Source: JAIQFL01 sp035295745 (GTDB lineage Bacteria > Acidobacteriota > Terriglobia > Bryobacterales > Bryobacteraceae). Taken from it: DNA of 64,000 nt. This document shows positions 35,100 to 44,016 of the stretch, piece after piece. The translations under genes and the position numbers were made by a program. The stretch covers positions 62,001 through 126,000 of the forward strand of contig DATGIL010000022.1 of assembly GCA_035295745.1 (NCBI GenBank), written 5' to 3'. Under the pieces are notes generated by a model. It worked only from the letters and a program-made list of their open reading frames with translations, was not told the DNA's origin and ran no database searches. Within the stretch, counting starts at the first letter, position 1, and each line of letters begins with the position of its first letter.

Positions 35100-36021
35100 G
35101 GAGACGTTCAGCCTGGTCTTTGGTCAGGCAGTGACGCTCGTAGAGCTCGCGAGTGAATCGTACCAGAACCTGCGGCAGTATGTAAAACTTCTTGGGCTCC
35201 GGAATGCGTGCCATACCCAACTCGCCGCTCGCGGTCTTGATCAGGCAATGCCCGACCGGCTGGTTCATCAGAATTTCGGCGGCGCGCCAACGCTGTTCTT
35301 CCAAACTCCAGAACTCGGGCCGCTCCTCCCAAAACGGTGTATGCCGGACTCCTGGTTGGTCGGTGACCAATCGGCTGAAGCTCTGGCCCTGCTCCTCTGA
35401 ATTCCCTCGGCTCTGGCTCGAGGATTGACTGCGGCTCTGGCTCTGCTGCCGGGAATCCCCATGGGTGCGGCTCTGGCTCTGCGCTTTCGATTCACTGCTG
35501 CTCGTCGTTCTGCCGGTGCTGCCGCCCCGGCTTTGGGAGCTGGAATTGGTGGTGGCGAGGCTCTGGGCGGTGGTCTCGATCGTGCTCTCTCCCCGCGAAC
35601 GGCTATTGGTACGGGCGGTGCCGCGAGCTTCCGACCGACTCTGGCTTTCGCCAACTGTTTTGGCATGGCCTTCGTATTGACCTTCTACGATCGCCTGAAT
35701 CTCGCCGTCCGTGCTGGTGGTGATGGTGATCGTGACGCCCTGGCTCTCGGTCCGCGCACGACTGCTGCCGCGGTTGATGGTGGACGAGGCGCTGGTGGTC
35801 TCGGCTTGGCCGACCGTTTCCGACGATCCTCGACTGAACGACTCACCGGATGTTTCCGTCCGGCTCCTACCCGTGGCGTTTTGCCAGGTTTGGTTTTGGT
35901 TCTGCCCTTCGGTGCGGCTGCGGCCTTGCTGCCAGCCGGCCTTCGCCAAGGACCAAGCACGAATATTCGTGGTCCGTGCGGTTCTCTCGCCAGGAATCCA
36001 ATTGGCGCACGCTCTTGCCAT
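34906..36021 (-). CDS. Ser/Gln/Arg-rich low-complexity protein with a conserved tail (conjugation ATPase tail-like)
   Basis: The frame is open from 36180; the ATG at 36021 is the first plausible start (371 residues). About 200 residues are low-complexity, rich in S, Q, R, T and G (for example SQSRTHGDSRQQSQSRSQSS). A well-composed tail follows: PEFWSLEEQRWRAAEILMNQ and PKKFYILPQVLVRFTRELYE. Similar Ser-rich linkers plus tails occur at the C-terminus of TraD/VirD4-like conjugation proteins, so this may be a relic that has lost the ATPase part. It overlaps the preceding gene by 155 bases in another frame, so the two may instead be one frameshifted protein. Confidence 0.5.
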   Translation of the reverse strand: MARACANWIPGERTARTTNIRAWSLAKAGWQQGRSRTEGQNQNQTWQNATGRSRTETSGESFSRGSSETVGQAETTSASSTINRGSSRARTESQGVTITITTSTDGEIQAIVEGQYEGHAKTVGESQSRSEARGTARTNSRSRGESTIETTAQSLATTNSSSQSRGGSTGRTTSSSESKAQSQSRTHGDSRQQSQSRSQSSSQSRGNSEEQGQSFSRLVTDQPGVRHTPFWEERPEFWSLEEQRWRAAEILMNQPVGHCLIKTASGELGMARIPEPKKFYILPQVLVRFTRELYERHCLTKDQAERLLAARQAELSRRINRAPIVPDNPQAASEPADGVSLGRAKADSPPPRDGSERPVSPVGSRTVPRAI

Positions 36022-36820
36022 TGACCGTAAAACCGGCGTACGCCCGCGTGAAGTGCGGCGGCTGCTCTGCATAGTAGGCGGCATCTGCAAGGTGCCGGTA
36101 TTCATTGCCATAGGTCCCGTGGAAATGCAAGCGATATACAGCGCCGCGGGTGAGTACCTCGCTTCTGATCTCCGCAGCACAGGCCGGCACCTCTAAGGTC
36201 GTCCCCCAAACCTTCCGCCGCTTTGCCACCAATAGAGTGCCCGCAGGCATCGGAGTAAAGGTCACGAGGAGCGCTTCACCGACGCCTTGCCGAAGAATCT
36301 GCACAGCGACTCGCTCACCTTTACCATCCATCAAGAACGAATAGCGGTGACTGGAGCGGTCTTCTCGCCAGCCCTCAGGCTTTGTGCAGGACACGGCATA
36401 GCCGCCGATCAGCAAACTCTTGTGGCGTTCGGTGAAGTTGCCGCTGGAGTCGGTGCGATAGACGCCATCAGCACTATAGCCCTCGCCGTGAAAAAAGCCG
36501 ATGACGGAGACCTCGTAGACAAGGCCGGACTGCAATGGCTCGGGAGTGAAGACCTCGTGGCCGTCACGGCGAACGGGCACGTACATGGTGTGATGTTCCA
36601 CCCACGGGTCCCGAACGTGCGATGCCTTGAGGTCCGCTCGATAAGCGACAATAAAACCCGCGATAACGCAAGCTATAAACAAAGAAATACACATACCAAC
36701 AAACATTTCGAACCTCAATTGTTTTGCGCGGACTCGCTCCGCGATCCGGGATATTTTGGGGTGCTCAACACCGTTTACCGAAAGCGTGTAATGTCCGACC
36801 CGTCCGCCCGTCTTCGCCAA
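35867..36820 (-). CDS. Membrane-anchored protein with two similar beta-rich domains
   Basis: 317 residues. One membrane helix at about 38-60 (MFVGMCISLFIACVIAGFIV) is followed by two related domains. Domain 1 runs from VYEVSVIGFFHGEGYSADGV to REDRSSHRYSFLMDGKGERV; domain 2 from VYRLHFHGTYGNEYRHLADA to RENRTDHEYSCLVLGEGR. The last 25 residues are Pro/Arg-rich, consistent with a frame change into the Ser/Gln-rich frame near 35950. No known family was recognised. It starts 12 bases after the stop of the 36833-38284 gene. Confidence 0.6.
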   Translation of the reverse strand: MAKTGGRVGHYTLSVNGVEHPKISRIAERVRAKQLRFEMFVGMCISLFIACVIAGFIVAYRADLKASHVRDPWVEHHTMYVPVRRDGHEVFTPEPLQSGLVYEVSVIGFFHGEGYSADGVYRTDSSGNFTERHKSLLIGGYAVSCTKPEGWREDRSSHRYSFLMDGKGERVAVQILRQGVGEALLVTFTPMPAGTLLVAKRRKVWGTTLEVPACAAEIRSEVLTRGAVYRLHFHGTYGNEYRHLADAAYYAEQPPHFTRAYAGFTVNGKSVRQLDSWRENRTDHEYSCLVLGEGRLAARPQPHRRAEPKPNLAKRHG

Positions 36821-36832
36821 TACAAGGGTCAG

Positions 36833-38284
36833 TTACTGGAGCCAGTCCTGAAAGAAGCGGACGTTTGCGCTGCGCGATGCCAACCGCATGGGTTGGTCTA
36901 GCTGGAAAACCTGTGGGTCCACGTAGTTTTCAAGGGGACCGAATGCAAACTCAAAGCGCTTGCCGAAGTAGCGGATGCGGTGCTTGGCGAGTAGCTCCGC
37001 AAATATCTGTATCAGCGGTTCCATGTTGGAAAACGAGGGCCGCGCCAATTCAATCAGCCGCTCTACGACGCTCGTTTGGGTAAAGATAGAGACGGGCGCA
37101 AGATGATCGACTAAAAGTGTCAAGTAAGTCAGGCACTCCAGAGCTTCCGTCTTTTGGCCGAACCGATTGAAATAGCTTGCCATGGTGCGAAAGACGTCAG
37201 CCCACAGCCTTGGCTGGTCAAATTCCTCGGCAAGATCGATCATGTCGGCAAAATCGTATTGGATTCCGGCGAGGCTACTTCCTCTCTGATCCACCAGAAT
37301 CCGCGTCCTCAGGTACAGGCAACTGAACCTCACGAGATGGTCACCCCGGGAATGGTAAGGACGTACTGTTCCGTACGCGAGATCCGTTTTCCGAAGCGCG
37401 ACCCCCATGACTCCCGTGTCCGGTTCGTCATCACCCTCAATGAACGCTCTTGTGCGCTCCATGAATGCCTCGCAGCACATTGCTTTCGCCTTGCCGACGC
37501 GATTGCGCTGCTGTGCGGCATACTGTGCGGTGATAGCCGCTTGTTGATCGAGAACCGAACCGGGCGTACCTTGGCCCTCCAACACGCCGAAATCCGCGAT
37601 CAACTCGTCGCACCGCAGCCTCGCGCAGGCATCGAAAAGCAAATCCTCACCCAACAAGTAATTGTTTTTGATATCCTGCGCAAGAGCAGCCGCCTCGGCG
37701 AGCTCGCCACTCACATTCAGAACCAAAGCTTTTTTGACGAGTCCCGCCACAAACTCCTGCCGCGGCAGTCGCCCGGTCGGCAATTCGGGTCGCCGGCGTT
37801 GGGCATGGCAATAGACACCGGATTTGCAGGTGAAACTCGAATGCACGAGACCGAGATCAGACCATTGAGAGCGGCTGCGGTTATTGAGCTTCGCGACATT
37901 AAAGTGTTCGAATCGGCGTTCTCGGTTGTCGCCTGTGCGTACATGGTGAAGGAGGCGCCGAAGAACCGATCCGAAATCACGCTCCGGAATCTCAGCCGGC
38001 ACGTCAGCGAGATTCTGCAATAGCGGAAAAAGACTGAGGCGTTCCATATACTTCTTCCCCGTGTCAATCACGATGATCGCCGCAGTCTCGCTGTCCTGGA
38101 CTCGCGCAGACGCGAGCGCCCTCCGCTCCGGCCCAGCTCCAAATGGCGCTGGTTCGCGGTGGGGGACGTTCTGGACTCCAAAGGCGGTAACCTTTGGGGT
38201 TGCGTCACTGACGACTCGACCTCGTTGGTGACCAAAAGGGGCTTCCCCCAAAACAGATGGAAGAGGGGAAATTCCTAGTTTCAT
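36833..38284 (-). CDS. Hypothetical helical protein, possibly TPR-like
   Basis: 483 residues from the ATG at 38284; the frame extends to 38335, and a later ATG at 38047 is also possible because the first 80 residues look less protein-like. The body is helical with degenerate repeats (KKALVLNVSGELAEAAALAQ, TMASYFNRFGQKTEALECLT) reminiscent of TPRs. No known family was recognised. It is the first gene of a leftward group running toward the integrase. Confidence 0.55.
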   Translation of the reverse strand: MKLGISPLPSVLGEAPFGHQRGRVVSDATPKVTAFGVQNVPHREPAPFGAGPERRALASARVQDSETAAIIVIDTGKKYMERLSLFPLLQNLADVPAEIPERDFGSVLRRLLHHVRTGDNRERRFEHFNVAKLNNRSRSQWSDLGLVHSSFTCKSGVYCHAQRRRPELPTGRLPRQEFVAGLVKKALVLNVSGELAEAAALAQDIKNNYLLGEDLLFDACARLRCDELIADFGVLEGQGTPGSVLDQQAAITAQYAAQQRNRVGKAKAMCCEAFMERTRAFIEGDDEPDTGVMGVALRKTDLAYGTVRPYHSRGDHLVRFSCLYLRTRILVDQRGSSLAGIQYDFADMIDLAEEFDQPRLWADVFRTMASYFNRFGQKTEALECLTYLTLLVDHLAPVSIFTQTSVVERLIELARPSFSNMEPLIQIFAELLAKHRIRYFGKRFEFAFGPLENYVDPQVFQLDQPMRLASRSANVRFFQDWLQ

Positions 38285-38521
38285 ACTCGCCCAGATCCGC
38301 ACCCAGAGCGCAATAGCCTCACAAGGAATCTGCAAGTTATTGAATCAGCAATGGATGCGCCGAAATACGACGCGGGAACCTGTCCGGTTCAGGGCGATTC
38401 GCCACAATTTGCAGGAGGGGAGCACCACTGGAGAGTGCGAATTCATATACTTCGCCACCGCATTTCCTTGCTGTGGCGTTTTTAAGGACACCGTGACTGG
38501 GTCCCTTGAGAAAATTGATAC

Positions 38522-38755
38522 TTAAAGATCGAGATTGACTCCAATTTTACTGCCAACTTGCTGGGCCCATTTCTCTAAGCGGTCGAAGCGAAAAGCAGCA
38601 ATGGCCGTTGCGTCGTCACGATCTTTGTATTCGGCCATCAAAGCAGCCAGGGCTGCTGTGTGCTGAGTTAGCGTCTTGAGAATTGGCTCCAGCTTTTTGT
38701 CGAGCGTGGTATCGAGGAGTTCCTCGATCGCCTTCATTGTTACTTCATTGGACAT
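38522..38755 (-). CDS. Small coiled-coil protein
   Basis: 77 residues, starting MSNEVTMKAIEELLDTTLDK, almost wholly helical with heptad-like spacing (LEPILKTLTQHTAALAALMA, then FDRLEKWAQQVG). It resembles small accessory coiled-coil proteins on mobile elements. Function unknown. Confidence 0.6.
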   Translation of the reverse strand: MSNEVTMKAIEELLDTTLDKKLEPILKTLTQHTAALAALMAEYKDRDDATAIAAFRFDRLEKWAQQVGSKIGVNLDL

Positions 38756-38920
38756 TGGGATTAGGTATAGTTAATGCTAACTACGACTATCATATCAGAC
38801 GGGACTAGTCAGTCAAGCTGGCACAACGTAAGCCGCGCGCCCGGATCGATTCGACAGTTGCTTCCATACCTATCTCATCTGCATGACGGCAGCGGTCAGA
38901 AGGTACGGGCCGGCCGGCAA

Positions 38921-38957
38921 GAAAAAGAACCGCTTCCAAGAAAACAAGGAAGCGGTT
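38921..38957 (-). terminator. Rho-independent terminator of the DUF932 gene
   Basis: On the minus strand AACCGCTTCC (38957-38948), a ten-base loop and GGAAGCGGTT (38937-38928) form a perfect ten-base-pair stem followed by CTTTTTC. It lies about 30 bases after the stop at 38989. Confidence 0.75.
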
Positions 38958-38988
38958 TGGATTATCCTCGCCTTTAGGCGAGTGTCCA

Positions 38989-39711
38989 CTATTGGGTCGA
39001 TTCGAGAAATCCGGCCAACTTGGCGGTGGCCCGGAACTGGGGGATTGGGTCAAGTTCCTTAAACGCTGAAGTGAAAGCGTTCGAGAGGCTCCACAGAGTG
39101 CGGGCCTGGAACTCGGGATGCTGCGGGTTAAAATACAAATCATGGACGGGTCGGGCCAGCGCTTTTGGCGCATCCAATTGGCCTTCAATGAAAGCCCGGT
39201 AAATGATGAGCCGCGCCTCCACGTCAGCCAACTGTTCCTCGCGCCACGCGTCCACCTGCACCCGCATTCCCTCGAAATTCCGCTGCATCTCGTCAACTCC
39301 GATGGAGATCGACGACGTCAGCGAAAAGTTTTTGGAGTGCTTGGCCAGCACCGGTTGGAAATCGCCGGAAAAAGCCATGTTCTCGCACACGAAGACGCGA
39401 TACCCGACGGTCATGGCCAGCCGCATGGATTTGTCGTGAGCGTTTCTAATGCCGATGGAAAACCGGCACCCATGCATGCCGGTATCAAGATCGAGGACAC
39501 CGAACATCTTCATGCCGTCTTTGGAGACGGCATACTCGTCTTTGACGATGCCGATGTGCCGAAAACCGAGAGTCTCCACCAAGACTTCAACTACTTCGTG
39601 GTGGGGGATCGGGCGGTGGGTTGCGGTTCCCGGCGGCGTGTGAACGAGCATCAGTTGCTCGCGGCTCAACTTGCCACCGGCGGAAATAAGGACAGACGGT
39701 GAACTACTCAA
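38989..39711 (-). CDS. DUF932 (phage/plasmid-like) protein
   Basis: 240 residues with family-like segments: PIPHHEVVEVLVETLGFRHI, YAVSKDGMKMFGVLDLDTG, SIGIRNAHDKSMRLAMTVGY, FVCENMAFSGDFQPVLAKHS. The DUF932 family is typical of plasmids, phages and integrative elements; its function is unclear. A strong terminator follows it. It supports a mobile origin for this stretch. Confidence 0.82.
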   Translation of the reverse strand: MSSSPSVLISAGGKLSREQLMLVHTPPGTATHRPIPHHEVVEVLVETLGFRHIGIVKDEYAVSKDGMKMFGVLDLDTGMHGCRFSIGIRNAHDKSMRLAMTVGYRVFVCENMAFSGDFQPVLAKHSKNFSLTSSISIGVDEMQRNFEGMRVQVDAWREEQLADVEARLIIYRAFIEGQLDAPKALARPVHDLYFNPQHPEFQARTLWSLSNAFTSAFKELDPIPQFRATAKLAGFLESTQ

Positions 39712-40152
39712 GGGACTGCCTCCTTAAATGATGTAGGGAAACCTCTCTAGACGGATCGACGACTGGTGGTGTATTTATTTATTATGTCTGGCCCTGATAT
39801 CTCGGACGATCGTGGGCGGGGCAGACAAGATCAGACGGCCAGGATGGCGAATAACGCGATATAGATGGAGCTCGTAGAAGTTTTGTTAAGAAATAGTTTG
39901 CGAGGTAGTCGCCGGAGAACAATCCCCGCACATGGTGAGCATGGCGAATCCGGTGTGGAAGGTTGAGCTGACGAACAGGCCCAACGCAGCGAATCGGCGA
40001 CAATGCTGACCAAGTCCCCATCTTGTCACCTCGCCAGTTTTCCCTGTTCGTGGTTAAGCACCCGGGGCGGGGTTATCTCATAGCACTGGAATCATACCAA
40101 ATAGGCTGACGGAGTCAAGCTGCTGCCAAAAGCGCACGGCAGCGAGTATATA
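39712..40152. other. Intergenic region, no gene seen
   Basis: 441 bases between the leftward DUF932 gene and the rightward basic protein. It is probably the promoter region of both. Short frames here have no domain support. Confidence 0.4.
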
Positions 40153-40497
40153 ATGACTGAAATGGCCGACAGAAAACCCAATCACGAATTACTCGCCGCC
40201 GCTCTGGCGGGCTATAAGCATCAGGCCGAAGTGCTGGGGGAGCGGATCGCTGAACTGCGGCGGCGGCTGGGAAAGGTGCCATCCGTGGCGGGGATGACAA
40301 AGCCGAAACGGAAGATGAGCGAGAGCGCCCGGCGGCGTATCTCAGCGGCCCAACAAAAACGCTGGGCGGCAATAAAGAAGTCCGGAACATCGGCGGCTAC
40401 CAAACGGACTATGACTGCGGAAGGTAAGGCACGGATCGCCGAGGCGACGCGCAAACGCTGGGCGGAATTCCGGGCGCAAAAGGCCGCTGCACGGTAG
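40153..40497 (+). CDS. Small basic protein with repeated R-I-x-x-A-x-x-x-R-W motif
   Basis: 114 residues. Two similar segments, KMSESARRRISAAQQKRWAA and MTAEGKARIAEATRKRWAEF, form a tandem Lys/Arg/Ala-rich motif found in many small Acidobacterial proteins, probably nucleic-acid binding. A TATAAT at 40149-40154 overlaps the first ATG. If it is the -10 box, translation would start leaderless at the second ATG (40162). No ribosome binding site precedes either. Confidence 0.7.
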   Translation: MTEMADRKPNHELLAAALAGYKHQAEVLGERIAELRRRLGKVPSVAGMTKPKRKMSESARRRISAAQQKRWAAIKKSGTSAATKRTMTAEGKARIAEATRKRWAEFRAQKAAAR

Positions 40498-41229
40498 CAC
40501 GCACGAAAACCTCACGGCCTGCGGATCTCGGAGCGGCGGAGGCGAAGCCACGTGCGGTGCGGAGCTGAAGAAAACTTGTCAGGATTCTATCGGTGGCGTC
40601 GCGCTTGACCCTGCCCTCGGCGACGCAGGTGATTGATTCGGTCTTCGCGTCGATGGTCCGGGAGTTCCAGTGGGGCGGTCAAGGTGGATATCCGGTTTAT
40701 TGGCAGCGCCCGCCGAGACGCGCGCCGGCCACGCCGCACACAGAATCCAAGGACCGCGGCGCGGGAGGGCGTGCCGGCGAAGGTGGTTGTGCACTCCGGG
40801 CCGAGAACTCCGCGAAATCTTGGCCGAGCAAGAACTTCGCCTTCACGAAGGCCAGCAGAGTATTGAGAGATGATTCCGGAAGCGGTCACGGGGTGTGTGG
40901 GTCGAGTACGATGAGGACTCTGCAACTGCCGGGCTCTGAGCGCCGCACGGCCCTTTCCCCGCAATAGAGTACGTCGCGATGACCATTCTGATGCAATTCA
41001 CTGTCCGATATTTGGACCCCACGCGCGCGGTTCCGTCTTCCGCTGAAATCATCTCAATCGCCGACGAGTCCCCCGGAACTAACGCGGCGCTCGAGTGATG
41101 CCGGGGAAAGGTGCGCTGGTCATGATTCTGTGACTCCCAACTTTATCCCATGTGATCCCCGCAATTTAGTTCTCCGCTACCCTCATTGGAGAACCCCGGA
41201 GCGGAACGTACCATTGCTACAGTGCAGAT
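40498..41229. other. Gene-poor region
   Basis: 732 bases with several overlapping short frames on both strands and no convincing domain. A fragment around 40670-40870 (VKVDIRFIGSARR in one frame, LREILAEQELRL in another) has protein-like stretches in two frames and might be a decayed gene. Confidence 0.35.
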
Positions 41230-41406
41230 ATGAGTCCGGCCCAAATCAATGATCATGAGCTTGATCAGTTGCGCCAACGATTGGATGAATTATTGCAGAC
41301 ACTTCGGAAGGCGACCGGCGCCGATTGGGAACCGGCGAAGGCCGAATATCTCCTGTGGCTTCGGGAATTTACGGACCGCGTCACACACAACAGAGTTCTC
41401 ATATAG
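41230..41406 (+). CDS. 58-residue helical protein
   Basis: MSPAQINDHELDQLRQRLDE continues as a mostly helical acidic/basic protein ending THNRVLI. The composition is protein-like and its TAG overlaps the GTG start of the next gene by one base, which suggests coupling. No family recognised. Confidence 0.5.
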   Translation: MSPAQINDHELDQLRQRLDELLQTLRKATGADWEPAKAEYLLWLREFTDRVTHNRVLI

Positions 41407-41639
41407 TGAACCGCCTCACTACACTTCGCCAGCGCATGTTAATGAAGGGAGATGAGCTCATCAGGGAGCTTGCCCGGGCCAATCAGTGCGCCGAGTCCCC
41501 ATCGTCGACGCCGCAACAACGCCGTGCCGCACGGCGATCCGCGGAAAAATTGGGATTCGAGTACATGCTGGCGATCGCCGGCTATCGCCATGCTATGGCT
41601 CTTACGTTCCGAACACCGCGGCTGGAGAATAGGCGTTAA
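41406..41639 (+). CDS. 77-residue hypothetical protein
   Basis: Read from a GTG at 41406 (TAGTG junction). The sequence MNRLTTLRQRMLMKGDELIR continues with helical segments and PQQRRAARRSAEKLGFEYML. No domain was recognised. It is part of a group of small genes at 41230-42135. Confidence 0.5.
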   Translation: MNRLTTLRQRMLMKGDELIRELARANQCAESPSSTPQQRRAARRSAEKLGFEYMLAIAGYRHAMALTFRTPRLENRR

Positions 41640-41895
41640 TCTGTCCACCATCAACTGTGGAGAATCCAAGCGTTTGCTGGATGCCTACACGGCGGCGATG
41701 GCCGCATTTCATCGAGCCCAAATTCCGTTGTTGCGCCGGAGCTTTCAGGATGACATTGCGTTCCTCGAAGCACGTGAGAACAAAGAGGCAGCGTTCCAGG
41801 TTCTGTTGAATTCGCGGAGGGCGTATTGGCAACACGTGAGGGAGCATGCCTGCCGCGCCATAGTTGCCTCGGATTCAGCGTCTGAAAAAACATGA
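41590..41895 (+). CDS. 101-residue helical hypothetical protein
   Basis: The ATG at 41590 lies inside the previous gene, 50 bases before its end, in another frame. The protein is helical (KRLLDAYTAAMAAFHRAQIP, DDIAFLEARENKEAAFQVLL). No domain recognised. It could be a late gene of the same small operon. Confidence 0.45.
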   Translation: MLWLLRSEHRGWRIGVNLSTINCGESKRLLDAYTAAMAAFHRAQIPLLRRSFQDDIAFLEARENKEAAFQVLLNSRRAYWQHVREHACRAIVASDSASEKT

Positions 41896-41928
41896 GAATA
41901 TTCCCGAATCCGCGCTCTAAGGATTGAA

Positions 41929-42135
41929 ATGCGGCACATCTCTGATCATGATCTTGAACGTTACCACTTGGGCATGGTGGTTGACGAATCCGAACTGTCT
42001 GCTTTCGAGGAGCATCTGTTGGGTTGTCCGCAATGCGCCATTGCGGCCGAAGAAGTTGCGGGGTATGTGGATCTGATCCGGGCCTCCCTCATTGTGGGAG
42101 ATTTTGATATAGCAGTAGAAACGCGCCGGAAGTAG
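41929..42135 (+). CDS. Anti-sigma-factor-like putative zinc-finger protein
   Basis: 68 residues. HISDHDLERYHLGMVVDESE and FEEHLLGCPQCAIAAEE give the H...H-x3-C-x2-C pattern of the putative zinc-finger domain of anti-sigma factors. It lacks the transmembrane and C-terminal parts of a full anti-sigma factor, and no sigma gene is adjacent. It may be a soluble zinc-binding regulator. Confidence 0.65.
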   Translation: MRHISDHDLERYHLGMVVDESELSAFEEHLLGCPQCAIAAEEVAGYVDLIRASLIVGDFDIAVETRRK

Positions 42136-42206
42136 CTCGTGAAATGCCGCTTCGAGGATCATCGGGCGGATCCCCGTCTGACTTAATGATCTTCGATTCG
42201 CGCCAT

Positions 42207-42962
42207 TCATCCCGTCTGGGAGGGGCTCGGGAGCACCATCGATCTCCGGCTGACGCGGAGGTTGATGCGTGCGACTGCAAGGACTGTGAGCACGGTTCCC
42301 AGAAAGATGGCCGATGACGGCTCGGGCGTGTTATAGGTGTAAGTAATCGTTGCCGTGTAGGTATAACTGCCGGCAAAATACTCGACCGACCCCAGGCCCG
42401 ACGTGGGGCCAGTCAGCCTGGCCATCGCAACGCCGAAAAAGCCGGACGTCAGGAATGCAACCTGTGGATTCGACGTGAACGAATCAAGCTCGCCAAAGTC
42501 GTGAGATCCGGTTACCGCTGGTCCGGAGACCTGGATGACTGCGGTGTCCGTTCCGATTGTCTGATCGCAACAGAGGGCACCTGGAAATGACGTACCAACA
42601 CCCGTTGCGGTTAAGGTAAAGGATGCGCCGAATTCACCCGGAGCAAAAAGGGGAGGATTATCAGGCGGTGTGTCGGGGACAGGGCCCCAATACTCCACGG
42701 TTGGAGCGTAGGTTACTGAAAAATCAGCGCCTTCTAAATCCGTACCCACCTCGATGATGAAGTCATCAAGGCTAAAAGTACTAACAAGATTCACTGCGTC
42801 GAGAGTTCCAAAGGACGTGTCGAAACCGGGTAGCACGATAAATCCTGGTGGAAACACCGGACTGTCTCCATCCGTGTATTGGCTGGTGGCAGCGGAAAAT
42901 GTGAGCACGGAAGCGATTCCCGGCAGGTAAAAGACCATGAGTAACAGTGTCGCTCTCAGCAT
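42207..42962 (-). CDS. PEP-CTERM sorting domain protein
   Basis: 251 residues with a signal peptide (MLRATLLLMVFYLPGIASVL), a beta-rich low-lysine middle, and a C-terminal PEP-CTERM anchor: PEPSSAIFLGTVLTVLAVAR then basic residues. Such proteins are exported and processed by exosortase. The usual C-terminus ends soon after the arginines; here about 15 more residues follow. Function unknown, probably extracellular. Confidence 0.85.
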   Translation of the reverse strand: MLRATLLLMVFYLPGIASVLTFSAATSQYTDGDSPVFPPGFIVLPGFDTSFGTLDAVNLVSTFSLDDFIIEVGTDLEGADFSVTYAPTVEYWGPVPDTPPDNPPLFAPGEFGASFTLTATGVGTSFPGALCCDQTIGTDTAVIQVSGPAVTGSHDFGELDSFTSNPQVAFLTSGFFGVAMARLTGPTSGLGSVEYFAGSYTYTATITYTYNTPEPSSAIFLGTVLTVLAVARINLRVSRRSMVLPSPSQTG

Positions 42963-43419
42963 GGTTCTCCCAAAACTTAAACTGATTCAGCTTGCTAGCG
43001 ATAGAATACCGCGCCTCGTTCTCCACTAAAACAGTTTTCATCCAGTGGGATTGGTCGAGGTACTGCTCGCACTACCCCGCCCAGTGCAGTTTGCGACTGA
43101 ATTCTAAGGTTCTATCTGAGCTGAGTACTATCCGCGCGAACCGCAGGATGAATCTTTGGCGTGACGTAGCTCTTGCGACAGGGCCGACTTTGCCCCAAAA
43201 CAGGCCCGAACACTGTCGGCATGATTTCCGTAGGATACAGAAACCAATAGGCTTTTGAACGGTAAGCCACAGGACCAACTCCCAATCAGCACCGGCTCGC
43301 AAATCTTGCCGGGCGCCTCCCATATCCAGTACTAACCCAGACCCAAAAGTACCCTCAGTACTCCTAGAATAATCAGCGGTACCAAAGTTAGAATGGATTT
43401 GAAATAGGAGCCCTACCCA
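42963..43419. other. Intergenic region, no gene seen
   Basis: 457 bases upstream of the PEP-CTERM gene and of a small membrane peptide. No supported coding frame. An AGGAG at 43406-43410 serves the next ATG. Confidence 0.4.
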
Positions 43420-43551
43420 ATGGAATTCTTAATCGCGGCGATCCCTGGTCTCACTGTGACTGTTGCCATCTTACTGTCCCGACACGTCCGACGTCGGCGA
43501 ATACTGCGTTGCGAGCGAAAAGCAAGGTTACTCATATTGGCGCTTCGCTAG
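43420..43551 (+). CDS. 43-residue single-helix peptide
   Basis: MEFLIAAIPGLTVTVAILLS forms one membrane helix followed by a strongly basic segment (RHVRRRRILRCERKARL). AGGAG precedes the ATG by nine bases. The layout suggests a small membrane peptide; a type I toxin is one possibility, but no antisense RNA was identified. Confidence 0.4.
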   Translation: MEFLIAAIPGLTVTVAILLSRHVRRRRILRCERKARLLILALR

Positions 43552-43623
43552 TCGGCGCCTACCCCGCGGAATGGAGAATGTAAGACCAGAAACCGCGTTG
43601 TCGGTTTCAGTTTTGGAGTTCAT

Positions 43624-43863
43624 ATGAATCCCGTTTTGCCAATTCTCGCTGGCACACTGCCAATAGGCACTATTGCCTTGCTAATCATGATTCGGTGGAA
43701 CCGTGAGGAGCATCGCAAGTCAGTAGTCTCAAAGCACGTTTCAAAAGCTTTAAAGAGTACCCTTCGACGCGGCGTCGGCGGGGGGTTTGGGAGCGGGTTA
43801 TTACCCTCCCAGCTCGTCATTGAGCGTACCGGCACTGCCTATCGAGGACGCGTCGTGAATTAG
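43624..43863 (+). CDS. 79-residue single-helix protein
   Basis: MNPVLPILAGTLPIGTIALL makes an N-terminal membrane helix, followed by IRWNREEHRKSVVSKHVSKA and a Gly-rich stretch. The helix-then-basic layout parallels the 43-residue peptide 70 bases upstream; the two may be related. No family recognised. Confidence 0.45.
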   Translation: MNPVLPILAGTLPIGTIALLIMIRWNREEHRKSVVSKHVSKALKSTLRRGVGGGFGSGLLPSQLVIERTGTAYRGRVVN

Positions 43864-44016
43864 GACCACCACTCCATAGGTCCCATTCGAAGCGGCACAT
43901 CGTCGCTCCGGCGATCCCTTGGCCGTTAATATCGCACGGCAACAATGGAGGGAGTCCGAGCAGTTTCGTTGCACACCTGGGCTCCGAAAACAACCCATAA
44001 TGATAAATTGCGGAAC

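Noticed and set aside
36022..36180. Upstream part of the Ser/Gln-rich frame as coding
   Set aside because: It lies over the second domain of the anchored protein, whose repeat similarity to the first domain shows that the other frame is the coding one.
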